Positions 1-6,327 of a DNA stretch of 16,060 bases are shown here, one piece after another. Source of the DNA: Bacteroidota bacterium (lineage in GTDB: Bacteria; Zhuqueibacterota; Zhuqueibacteria; Zhuqueibacterales; Geothermadaptataceae); NCBI GenBank assembly GCA_011375275.1, contig DRLW01000247.1, positions 1-16,060 on the forward strand, given 5' to 3'. Position 1 is the first letter of the stretch; each line of letters opens with the position of its first letter. The position numbers were made by a program, and so were the translations under genes. The notes beneath the pieces were generated by a model. It was not told the DNA's origin, made no database searches, and saw only the letters and a list, made by a program, of their open reading frames with translations.

Positions 1-342
1 GCAAACTGGCTTGGGCTGGGTAATGCGGCGACACCACTTGGCATCAAGGCGATGGAAGAATTGCAGACTCTGAACAAAAGCAAGGATACCGCCACCAACT
101 CGCAGGTGCTTTTTCTGACCCTGAACACAGCAAGCATCACTCTGATCCCGGCGACGATGATCAGCCTGCGGGTTTCGACAAATTCCAGCGATCCCTTTGC
201 AATCATCGGCACATCGATCGTCGCCTCCACCACAGCGACGGTCGTTGGCGTCAGCGCGGCATTGCTGCTGGGCAAGCTGCCGCTGTTTCGCAAGAATGAT
301 CCGAATAGAATACAGAACGACGCCCCTGAAGCACAAAAATAA
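1..342 (+). CDS. spmA: Spore maturation protein A / nucleoside-recognition (Gate) membrane protein, C-terminal part
   Basis: The reading frame is open from base 1 and ends in TAA at 340-342, so the last 113 residues are present and the start lies outside the window. The visible part opens with GLGNAATPLGIKAMEELQ, the signature of SpmA proteins, continues with LNTASITLIPATMISLR, and has a hydrophobic segment near the end (IIGTSIVASTTATVVGVSAA). SpmA and SpmB are integral membrane proteins with nucleoside-recognition/Gate domains. They are named from Bacillus, where they affect spore core dehydration, but are common in non-sporulating bacteria, where their substrate is not settled. The spmB gene follows after 17 bp, so the two are probably co-transcribed. 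The family call is firm; the function here is unknown. Confidence 0.93.
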   Translation, partial: ANWLGLGNAATPLGIKAMEELQTLNKSKDTATNSQVLFLTLNTASITLIPATMISLRVSTNSSDPFAIIGTSIVASTTATVVGVSAALLLGKLPLFRKNDPNRIQNDAPEAQK

Positions 343-346
343 TTCC

Positions 347-353
347 GGAGGAG
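347..353 (+). promoter_or_regulatory. Ribosome binding site of spmB
   Basis: GGAGGAG lies 7 bases before the ATG at 360. It is the strongest Shine-Dalgarno match noticed in the window and fixes the spmB start. Confidence 0.8.
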
Positions 354-359
354 AGAAAC

Positions 360-905
360 ATGTCTGAACTGTTTAAAACAGTCATCGAAGAAATTTCCCG
401 TTGGGCTATCCCGGTCATGCTGGTCATCATCCCTCTGGTCGCCCATTTCAAAAAAGTCAAAGTTTATGAAGCGTTCATCGATGGCGCGAAAGAAGGCTTT
501 GATGTTGCCGTGCGCATCATCCCCTATCTGGTCGCGATCCTTGCTGCCATCGCCATGTTTCGTGCTTCAGGCGCCATGGATATTTTCGTCTCTTTGCTGT
601 CCCCGCTCACGAATCTTATCGGCATGCCGGCTGAAGTCCTGCCGGCAGCTCTGATGCGCCCATTGTCCGGCAGCGGAACCCTCGGGCTGGTCACCGAACT
701 GTTGAATACCCACGGCCCGGACAGTTTTATCGGTATGCTCGCTTCAACGATCTATGGCAGCACCGAGACGACGTTCTATGTGCTCGCGGTTTATTTTGGC
801 GCGGTCAACATCAAAAAGACGCGCCACGCCGTGCCTGCCGGCCTGATTGCTGACGCAGCAGGGATTATCGCCGCTGTTTTCGTGTGCCGTCTGGTTTTTG
901 GTTGA
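360..905 (+). CDS. spmB: Spore maturation protein B / nucleoside-recognition (Gate) membrane protein
   Basis: This 181-residue protein has the normal length for SpmB. It begins with a hydrophobic helix (about residues 15-30) and has further membrane segments near 52-68, 125-150 and 160-180. The family motifs are RPLSGSGTLGL at about 101-111 and YGSTETTFYVLAVYFG at about 132-147, both well preserved. A strong GGAGGAG site supports the ATG at 360. The gene directly follows spmA (17-bp gap), and the two products are expected to act together as a membrane complex. Its 3' end faces the convergent DUF2752 gene about 50 bp away, and no clear terminator was seen between them. Neighbouring genes give no hint of sporulation, so a general membrane transport or signalling role is more likely than spore maturation; that part is inference. 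Confidence 0.94.
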   Translation: MSELFKTVIEEISRWAIPVMLVIIPLVAHFKKVKVYEAFIDGAKEGFDVAVRIIPYLVAILAAIAMFRASGAMDIFVSLLSPLTNLIGMPAEVLPAALMRPLSGSGTLGLVTELLNTHGPDSFIGMLASTIYGSTETTFYVLAVYFGAVNIKKTRHAVPAGLIADAAGIIAAVFVCRLVFG

Positions 906-957
906 TGGCAGGTACGCCAGCTCAGCCTGCGGGGAGGGCAGCAATGGAGCGATGGAT

Positions 958-1365
958 TCAAATCGGGCTGAACAAACGCCAGACCAGTTGCCCGAGCAGG
1001 AGCGTGAGCAGCAGAGCGCGTAGCGCCTTTTGTGCCGTCGGCGACAGCATGATGCGCAGCCGTCGCCCGCTGATCAGTTGATAGCCGGCCGCCAGGCTCA
1101 TGATGGCTGCAACGCTGAGCGCGAGCACGAAAAGAGGGTTATAGGCTATGGCAGCAGCTATATCAGCCCGGAGCACAGCAGAGATCGCTCTGCTGCTGCC
1201 GCATGAGGGACAGGAAAAACCGCTGAGAGTTTTGATGACGCAGGGGAAAGAGAGCAGGTGCGGCATGCTGTACAGCAGTACAGACCCGCCCGCCAGAATG
1301 CACGCGGCGACGAAACCCGGATGAAACTGAAGGCGTGCGACAGGTTCGTGGCGGAGAACATGCAT
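958..1365 (-). CDS. DUF2752 family membrane protein
   Basis: Starting at the ATG whose complement is at 1363-1365, the product is 135 residues. It carries the DUF2752 core: a CxxxxxLSGFSCPSCGSSRA stretch (C42, then CPSCG at 52-56, R59), followed by the NPLFVL helix at about 76-81. Hydrophobic segments lie at about 18-36, 76-97 and 112-130, consistent with a small inner-membrane protein. The frame extends upstream to 1510-1512, but the extra 49 residues lie inside the YIP1 gene and do not look like family sequence. The chosen start lies 2 nt past the stop codon of the upstream YIP1 gene, typical of translational coupling. The four cysteines could bind metal or form disulfides, but the function of DUF2752 is not known. 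The family assignment is confident. Confidence 0.88.
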   Translation of the reverse strand: MHVLRHEPVARLQFHPGFVAACILAGGSVLLYSMPHLLSFPCVIKTLSGFSCPSCGSSRAISAVLRADIAAAIAYNPLFVLALSVAAIMSLAAGYQLISGRRLRIMLSPTAQKALRALLLTLLLGQLVWRLFSPI

Positions 1366-1367
1366 GA

Positions 1368-2195
1368 TCACACTGCTGCGATGATGATGAAGGACAGAAA
1401 AGCGAGCAGCACGCCACAGCAGGCAAGCAACGGCAGCAGCATGGCCAAAATAGCCTGGGCTGTGGAGATGCTGTGTTTTTCCCGCAGGCCGATGGCGCTG
1501 ACCGCGAACCACCAGAACATGTGCACCATACCGCCGATGACCGGAATGGCCTGGAAGATCGCCGCGCTGTCGGCGTAGGCTGTGATGCGAAACGTGGTGG
1601 AAAAATTTTCCTTTGCCCAGCCAAACATCATCAGTGAAACCTGGAAAAGCGCAGGGATGATCAGCATCAAAAAAACGATGAAAAGCGGGGCGAGAACGAT
1701 CTGCTTCGTCGGGTCGATGGCATCCGGATTTTCAGCGAGATAGCGGTACAGTTGCTGAAAGATTTCCGGTAGCTGGTCATAGTCTTCGGGCATTTCCTCA
1801 AACTGGGAACGGGCCCAGAAGGCAGAAAAAATCCAGCCGCCCATCCTGAAAATAAAGCCATAGAGCAGCGCCGGCCAGATGGTATCCTTTCTCGTCATGT
1901 GCTGGTAAAATCGCACCGGATTCAGCAGGACGCCGGACCAGGTCTGGGTCAATCTTTCCAGAATGGTGAGCTCCGGGCGATCTTCCCATGGAACGCCGGG
2001 AGAATTTTCTTCCGATGGTTCCGGTTCATCCGGGGGAGTTGGCGCAGCAGGTTCGTGCCGGGGGCCATCCGCCTCGGGCTGCTGCTCTGCCTGAGGGGCA
2101 GGTGTGAGCATGTAGCCGCAATAAGGGCAAAAGTTCGAACCGTCGAGAGCAGGGAGCTTTTTTTCGCATGCAGGGCAAAATTCAGGTACGGTCAT
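1368..2195 (-). CDS. YIP1-family membrane protein with N-terminal zinc ribbon
   Basis: The 275-residue product starts with a zinc ribbon (C7-x2-C10 and C23-x2-C26, in FCPYCGYML). A Pro/Glu/Ala-rich flexible linker follows at about 31-70. A YIP1-like domain occupies about 78-270: the entry motif TWSGVLLNPVRFYQHM at 85-100, then about five hydrophobic segments (near 105-125, 168-190, 208-222, 225-236, 246-273). The charged loop at 130-166 is probably exposed. AAGGA sits just before the ATG. The stop codon overlaps nearly with the start of the DUF2752 gene downstream, so the two form a coupled pair. Bacterial YIP1-domain proteins are mostly uncharacterised; a membrane scaffold or sensor role is only a guess. 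Confidence 0.87.
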   Translation of the reverse strand: MTVPEFCPACEKKLPALDGSNFCPYCGYMLTPAPQAEQQPEADGPRHEPAAPTPPDEPEPSEENSPGVPWEDRPELTILERLTQTWSGVLLNPVRFYQHMTRKDTIWPALLYGFIFRMGGWIFSAFWARSQFEEMPEDYDQLPEIFQQLYRYLAENPDAIDPTKQIVLAPLFIVFLMLIIPALFQVSLMMFGWAKENFSTTFRITAYADSAAIFQAIPVIGGMVHMFWWFAVSAIGLREKHSISTAQAILAMLLPLLACCGVLLAFLSFIIIAAV

Positions 2196-2240
2196 CTGTC
2201 CTTCATCGTTGTTTTGGTCATCTCAGCAACCCGGTGTGGT

Positions 2241-2453
2241 CTGGTTATCCATTTTACTCAGCGCGGTTACATTTTGTCAATTAGTCTGTCTGACAACTGT
2301 ACGTGCCCGCACCAGAACGCTCATTCCGGTTTCCCCGCGGGGAAAGAACGGAATCTCCCGGACTCAGGCACGTGGGCGAAAAGATGAGATCCCGGCACTG
2401 CGCTTCGCCTGGCCCGGTTTGCCGAGAGAGCTGGATACCCGGATGTTAGTTGT
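2241..2453 (+). repeat. Intergenic repeat, unit 1 of tandem pair
   Basis: This unit runs from CTGGTTATCCATTTTACTCA to CTGGATACCCGGATGTTAGT. It matches the next unit along its whole length. The core (about 2321-2423) runs from TCATTCCGG to a TGCGCTTCGCC segment and contains GACTCAGGCACGTG and AAAAGATGAGAT. Compared with unit 2 it lacks about 32 bases between GGCC and CGGTTTGC, with short GCC microhomology at the junction. Confidence 0.85.
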
Positions 2454-2697
2454 CTGGCTATCCATTTTACTCAGCAATGTTGCATTTTTTCAACCAACCC
2501 GTCAGACCACAGCATGTGCCTACACCAAAGCTGTCATTCCGGTTTCCCCACAGGGGAAGACCGGAATCTCCCAGACTCAGGCACGTGCCAGAAAAGATGA
2601 GATTCCGGCACGGCGCTTCGCTTGGCCGGAATGACACATGCCGGGGGCTGAGCCGAGCCCGGTTTGCTGAGTTAACTGGATACCCGGATGTTAGTTG
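2454..2697 (+). repeat. Intergenic repeat, unit 2 of tandem pair (fullest copy)
   Basis: This is the longest copy (244 bp), starting CTGGCTATCCATTTTACTCA and ending with the same CTGGATACCCGGATGTTAGT as unit 1. Its core begins GTCATTCCGG (about 2533) and ends GGCCGGAATGAC (about 2635), so the core is bounded by complementary ends: GTCATTCCGG at the left and CCGGAATGAC at the right. Such ends resemble palindromic intergenic repeats or small non-autonomous elements. Confidence 0.85.
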
Positions 2698-2793
2698 AAT
2701 TAATTTCTATGTTTACAGTAGGTTATAAAACGCTGCCGTTTGGCTTTGTCAAGACACCAAGTTAGAAAAACCTTCCTGAAAAGCAAGAGAAAC

Positions 2794-2822
2794 TCTCCCG
2801 AGTCAGCACGTGTCCGGGAAAT
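2794..2822 (+). repeat. Fragment of the intergenic repeat core
   Basis: CTCCCGAGTCAGCACGTGTCCGGGAAAT matches the middle of the repeat core (CTCCCGGACTCAGGCACGTG followed by G/C-rich bases and AAAA). It stops where the terminator hairpin begins. It may be a decayed third direct copy. Confidence 0.55.
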
Positions 2823-2855
2823 AAAAAAGCCATCCGTTAAGTGCGGATGGCTTTT
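2821..2855 (-). terminator. Rho-independent terminator of the receiver-domain gene
   Basis: AAAAGCCATCCG (2825-2836) pairs perfectly with CGGATGGCTTTT (2844-2855) around a 7-base loop. On the minus strand the stem is followed by a run of T's interrupted once by A (complement of ATAAAAAA at 2821-2828), the classic layout for a transcript reading leftward from the gene at 2935-3324. On the plus strand only TTTT follows, so termination there would be weaker. Confidence 0.88.
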
Positions 2856-2934
2856 CGCAGTTCTGCGGGCGTACTGAAACCCTGTTGGTATGAGAATGTT
2901 GGTATGAGCATTCCTTGCTCTGGCCAGGTGACTA

Positions 2935-3324
2935 TCAGGTACACACAGCTTTGGGCATGTTCAGTTGGGTGGCTACGCGTTCGAGAACATCACACTCCTC
3001 GAGAGGGCGCAACAACACGCCATCACTACCGCTTTTTTCTGCACGGGAGATCAATGAGGGCTCTTCCCGATCGAAAATCGTGATGATTTTCAGCTGTTCA
3101 TACTTCCTCTTGATTTTTTCGATGCTGCGAAAAACAGATTTGCCGTTGTTGTTGAATCCGCTGTAGGCGGCATCGAGCAAAACCAGCCTGGGCTTTTTCC
3201 GACGAATCATTCTCATCAGTGTCGCTTCATCCTCGGCGATCTCCACCCGGTACTGCTCGCACAGAACCAGGTATAAATGCATCTGGGATTCCAGCTCTTC
3301 GTTCAGAATGATGATTCGGTTCAT
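2935..3324 (-). CDS. Stand-alone response-regulator receiver-like protein
   Basis: The 129-residue product has the alternating beta/alpha pattern of a CheY-like receiver and nothing else. The first strand is RIIILNEE (3-10), the phosphoacceptor strand is PRLVLLDAAYSG with D51, and the next strand is LKIITIFDRE with T82 in the usual Thr/Ser position. The last strand is DGVLLRPLEE (101-110), where the normally conserved Lys-Pro is Arg106-Pro107. The acidic pair after strand 1 appears as N8-E9-E10 rather than Asp-Asp. D51 is therefore kept but the metal-site acids and the Lys switch are altered, so phosphorylation may be weak or absent. No output domain or partner kinase is present nearby. The gene ends at a strong terminator and lies alone among repeats. 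The Shine-Dalgarno sequence is weak. The fold assignment is fairly sure; the role is unknown. Confidence 0.78.
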   Translation of the reverse strand: MNRIIILNEELESQMHLYLVLCEQYRVEIAEDEATLMRMIRRKKPRLVLLDAAYSGFNNNGKSVFRSIEKIKRKYEQLKIITIFDREEPSLISRAEKSGSDGVLLRPLEECDVLERVATQLNMPKAVCT

Positions 3325-3450
3325 TGATGTGTGCCCATGAGTTGATTGTGAAATAGCTATGCCCTAAAGTAGGCACATGCCGGAGCGAGTGCGGAATAAA
3401 AAGAATGATGAAAAACAGCGGTTCCAGAAAAAAAGTGCCGGAGACCGTGT

Positions 3451-3459
3451 TGGTATAAT
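3451..3459 (+). promoter_or_regulatory. Possible extended -10 promoter element
   Basis: TGGTATAAT is an exact TGnTATAAT extended -10 match, followed by a very AT-rich stretch (about 3460-3482). No good -35 is present, and the next plus-strand gene starts about 450 bases away across the repeat copy. It is reported only as a candidate. Confidence 0.3.
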
Positions 3460-3488
3460 TTATTGTTAATAATAATATTAAGATACCT

Positions 3489-3680
3489 TGTCGCAATGCG
3501 GGGTATGCAGTAAACTCAGCTAACGGGGCCCTGCCCAGATACCGGCATCTGCCATTCCGGCCAGGCGCAGCACAGTGCCGGGATCTCATCTTTTCCGGCA
3601 CGTGCCTGAGCCGGAGAGATTCCCCGGCTTCAGCTGTGGGGAAACCGGATTGACGGTTTTTGAGCAGGTACGTGCTGAGC
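3489..3680 (-). repeat. Inverted copy of the intergenic repeat
   Basis: Read on the minus strand, this stretch contains the same ordered blocks as unit 2. They are a CAGCACGTACC block, AATCCGGTTTCCCCACAG, GGCTCAGGCACGTGCC, GGAAAAGATGAGATCCCGG, CTGGCCGGAATGGC, and a CTGAGTTTACTGCATACCCC tail. The unit start (CTGGTTATCCATTTTACTCA) is missing, so it is 5'-truncated and more diverged than the tandem pair. Confidence 0.75.
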
Positions 3681-3911
3681 CTTGCCGGTCACACCGGGCC
3701 TGGATATCGATGCGGGAATGGCGCGGCAAAAATGAACGCGCAGCGGCTTTATCCGTCTAAACGGGTATTGTGTTTTCGCCGGGATTCGCACTACACTGTT
3801 CGAAGCCGGAAAAGTTGCTCTATACATCCCGATAAGTGAATAGTAAACCATGCAGAAGCAGTCGGGCCTGGCACTGTGCTGGCCCATCAATATTGTTTTG
3901 GAGAAATAGCC

Positions 3912-5219
3912 ATGAAAAAAACCGTACTTGCGCTGAGTGTGTGCATGAGCCTGTTCAGCATCCTGTATGCTGCTGATGGAGAGTTGAACAAAGCTATCGA
4001 TACGCAGGCAGGCCAATTGGAAAAGAAGATCATCGAATGGCGGCGACACCTGCACGCCAATCCTGAGTTGTCGAACCGGGAGTTCAAGACAGCGGAGATG
4101 ATCGCCGCGCATTTGAAGCAACTGGGGCTTGAGGTTAAAACCGGGGTGGCGCATACAGGGGTGGTCGGATTGCTGCGCGGAGGCAAGCCGGGGCCGGTCG
4201 TTGCTCTGCGCGCGGATATGGATGCTCTGCCGGTCACCGAAAGAACGCCTGTCCCCTTTGCTTCCAAAGTCCGGGCCGAGTATAACGGCCAGGAAGTCGG
4301 CGTCATGCATGCCTGCGGCCATGACACGCACGTGGCTATATTGATGGGCGTTGCCGAGCTCATGTCCGGCTTGCGTGCAGAGCTGCCGGGCAGCATCAAG
4401 TTCATCTTTCAGCCGGCTGAGGAGGGCGCTCCGGCAGGCGAGCGCGGCGGCGCCAGGCTGATGGTTGAGGAAGGTGTGCTGGAGAACCCGAAAGTAGATG
4501 CGATTTTTGGCCTGCACATCATGTCGAAGTTGCCGGCCGGACATATCGCGTATCGCCCGGGCGGTTTTCTCGCTGCCTCGGATGTATTCACAATCACGGT
4601 AAAGGGCAAACAAACGCACGGATCGACTCCGTGGCAGGGTGTCGATCCCATCGTCACTGCTGCGCAGATCATCACCGGCCTGCAGACCATCATCAGCCGG
4701 CAAACCGAGCTGACGCAGGATGCCGCTGTCATCACTGTGGGTAAAATTCAGGGCGGCGTGCGCAGCAATATCATCCCCGAAGAGGTTGAACTCGTGGGCA
4801 CGATTCGCACATTGCAGACCGCGATGCAGGATAAAATCCATGAAAAGATTCGTCTGACAGCGACGAAAATAGCCGAGAGCGCTGGTGCCGAAGCAGAAGT
4901 CGTAATTCGCAAGGGCTACCCGGTAACGCACAACGATCCGGATTTGACCGGCCGCATGCTGCCCACTCTGCAGGCTGTTGCCGGTGCGGACAATGTGCAT
5001 CTGATTCCGGCGATCACCGGTGCGGAGGACTTTTCATTTTATCAGAAAAAGGTGCCGGGAGTTTTCTTCTTCCTCGGTGGCATGCCGCCGGACATGTCGC
5101 CGGAGCAGGCAGCGCCGCATCACACGCCGGATTTCTATATCGACGAAAGCGGTCTCGTGCTCGGTGTGCGGGCGTTGGCGCGCATGGCTGTCGATTACAT
5201 GACTGCCACCGGCAGGTAA
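3912..5219 (+). CDS. M20-family amidohydrolase (hippurate hydrolase / N-acyl-amino-acid deacylase type), exported
   Basis: The 435-residue product fits family length. Residues 1-21 form a signal peptide (MKK, hydrophobic core, cleavage likely after LYA), so the enzyme is exported. An upstream ATG at 3876 is rejected because it would hide this signal and because GGAGA precedes 3912. M20 peptidase/amidohydrolase motifs are complete: ALRADMDALPVTE (98-110), the metal site HACGHDTH with C135 and H137, the catalytic pair E170-E171 in FQPAEEG, H202 in GLHIM, the dimerisation-domain motif QTHGSTPWQG (234-243), GGVRSNIIPEEVELVGTIR (281-299), and H404 in HHTPDF. It probably hydrolyses an N-acyl or N-aroyl amino acid, using two metal ions and a Cys ligand as in this subfamily. 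The substrate cannot be read from sequence. It is a single gene, convergent with the CPBP gene 10 bp away. Confidence 0.94.
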   Translation: MKKTVLALSVCMSLFSILYAADGELNKAIDTQAGQLEKKIIEWRRHLHANPELSNREFKTAEMIAAHLKQLGLEVKTGVAHTGVVGLLRGGKPGPVVALRADMDALPVTERTPVPFASKVRAEYNGQEVGVMHACGHDTHVAILMGVAELMSGLRAELPGSIKFIFQPAEEGAPAGERGGARLMVEEGVLENPKVDAIFGLHIMSKLPAGHIAYRPGGFLAASDVFTITVKGKQTHGSTPWQGVDPIVTAAQIITGLQTIISRQTELTQDAAVITVGKIQGGVRSNIIPEEVELVGTIRTLQTAMQDKIHEKIRLTATKIAESAGAEAEVVIRKGYPVTHNDPDLTGRMLPTLQAVAGADNVHLIPAITGAEDFSFYQKKVPGVFFFLGGMPPDMSPEQAAPHHTPDFYIDESGLVLGVRALARMAVDYMTATGR

Positions 5220-5229
5220 AGCAGGAAAA

Positions 5230-6045
5230 TCAGTCTGGATGTCGTGTTGCCGTGTCTGGTTCTGTCGCACGGTACAGCCAGGAAAATCCCGTAACCAGCC
5301 CGGCCACGCTGAGCAGCACCAGCAACGGGTTGAGGTGTCCATGCCACTCGAGGGCCAGCATGTTTTCCGGTTCCATGTTGATCAGGATGAGAGAAACGCC
5401 ATTGTTGATGGCGTGGGCGATGATAGCCGGGATGACCGATTGGCTGCGCCAGGCCATAACGCCGAGAAACATGCCGAGCAGGACGATCTGCACGATGGAA
5501 TATGTACTCATGTGCAGGAGGGAAAAGACGAAGGCGGTGAGCAGTACGCCACGGGTGACATCGAGATGGGCCTCTGCACTGCGCTGAAAAAAACCGCGGA
5601 AGACCATCTCCTCGGCAATGCCGGCGACGATGACCACACCGAGGATCAGAAAAAACCAGTCGGCAGCGCTGTTGGCCTGGAATTGCGATGTGTACATTTC
5701 GCGGTATTCTTCAGGAACCGGCAGGATCAGCTCCATCAAGCGGCCGATCTCTTCGCCGGCGATAGTGAGCGACACGCCGATGAGGATGCTGGCCAGCAGG
5801 GTGTCCCGGTTGATGGCCCTGAGGCGGAACGTGGCAGCAATATCGTAGTTGTTTTTGTGCGCATGATACAACGCCGGCAGCACGATGACGAGCTCGATGA
5901 TGACGATAAACGGCCGGGACAGCATGTCGTTGGTGAAGGTCCCCAGCAGCAGGGCTGTGCCGAGCATGGCAACGAAGGTCAGGGCGAGGATCGAGGCGGC
6001 TTCCTGCAGCGCAGGAATATTGTTTTTGTCGGGGGATTCGTTCAT
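5230..6045 (-). CDS. CPBP-family intramembrane metalloprotease
   Basis: The 271-residue polytopic protein has about seven hydrophobic segments (near 18-36, 45-60, 82-97, 128-143, 166-178, 184-198, 241-258). It carries all three CPBP (Abi/Rce1-like) motifs: EEMVFRG (E145, E146, R150), FSLLH (H178) and HAINN (H211, N215). The glutamates and histidines are the expected metal and catalytic residues, so it should be an active protease within the membrane. Family members process prenylated or membrane proteins, or act in bacteriocin self-immunity. Nothing here suggests which. The C-terminal tail (about 259-271) is hydrophilic. No strong ribosome site precedes the ATG. It converges with the amidohydrolase gene 10 bp away, leaving no room for a dedicated terminator. 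Confidence 0.92.
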   Translation of the reverse strand: MNESPDKNNIPALQEAASILALTFVAMLGTALLLGTFTNDMLSRPFIVIIELVIVLPALYHAHKNNYDIAATFRLRAINRDTLLASILIGVSLTIAGEEIGRLMELILPVPEEYREMYTSQFQANSAADWFFLILGVVIVAGIAEEMVFRGFFQRSAEAHLDVTRGVLLTAFVFSLLHMSTYSIVQIVLLGMFLGVMAWRSQSVIPAIIAHAINNGVSLILINMEPENMLALEWHGHLNPLLVLLSVAGLVTGFSWLYRATEPDTATRHPD

Positions 6046-6278
6046 GGAGTGTTTATCCCGATTTGTTCACAAGTGAGCGCTCTGCGCACGGAAGTCGGGA
6101 TAACTAAAAAATTTTCTTCGATGAAGTGATTGTAGCAATTCAGTCGTTGTCTCCGGCCAACTGCTTTTATATGCGCTATTCCGTCCGGGGGCGCAGCGAG
6201 ACGCCGGGGACTTCTCCGGTTGACAGCGCTCTTTTATTGTTTTGGCGCTCATGCAGGCTGGTTGAAAAGGTGCAGCCA

Positions 6279-6312
6279 TGCTGAGTGCAGGGGATACCCG
6301 GATGTGTTATCA
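6279..6312 (+). repeat. Tail fragment of the intergenic repeat
   Basis: GCTGAGTGCAGGGGATACCCGGATGTGTTA resembles the repeat tail GCTGAGTTAACTGGATACCCGGATGTTAGT. It lies just past the stop of the TrmH-family gene, in the 282-bp gap before the CPBP gene. No core sequence is recognisable with certainty beside it. Confidence 0.5.
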
Positions 6313-6327
6313 GGTTGCCCGAGGCGG

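Larger units (their letters stand above)
2196..2934. other. Gene-poor stretch with tandem repeat units and a terminator
   Basis: These 739 bases lie between the 5' end of the YIP1 gene and the 3' end of the receiver gene. They hold two direct copies of a long repeat (2241-2453 and 2454-2697), a repeat fragment (2794-2822) and a strong hairpin terminator (2821-2855). The promoter of the YIP1 gene should lie at the left edge, but no convincing -35/-10 pair was seen. Short ORFs here are by-products of the repeats, and no conserved protein is recognisable. Confidence 0.7.
3325..3911. other. Gene-poor stretch with inverted repeat copy and upstream region of the amidohydrolase
   Basis: These 587 bases separate the divergent receiver and amidohydrolase genes. 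They contain a small inverted repeat (TGCC...GGCA near 3360-3375), an AT-rich stretch with an extended -10-like sequence (3451-3480), an inverted copy of the long repeat (3489-3680), and the leader of the amidohydrolase gene. No credible protein is encoded here. Confidence 0.65.

Noticed and set aside
1366..1512. N-terminal extension of the DUF2752 protein to the ATG at 1512
   Set aside because: The added 49 residues overlap the end of the YIP1 gene and are not family-like; the start at 1365 gives normal coupling and length.
2241..2697. The tandem repeats as a CRISPR array
   Set aside because: There are only two units over 200 bp long, similar along their entire length, with no short repeats separated by unique spacers and no cas genes.
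3630..5000. A 456-codon minus-strand frame opposite the amidohydrolase gene
   Set aside because: It lies entirely across the amidohydrolase coding region and its upstream repeat, lacks recognisable motifs, and is a codon-bias shadow of a gene with complete M20 motifs.
5239..6129. A 296-codon plus-strand frame opposite the CPBP protease gene
   Set aside because: Its composition (rich in D, G, Q, H) is typical of the complement of a hydrophobic membrane-protein gene, and CPBP motifs are intact on the other strand.
6185..6235. A possible further copy of the long repeat upstream of the CPBP gene
   Set aside because: Only a short GC-rich stretch (CTGCGCC...GGAAT on the minus strand) resembles the core; the order of blocks is not kept.
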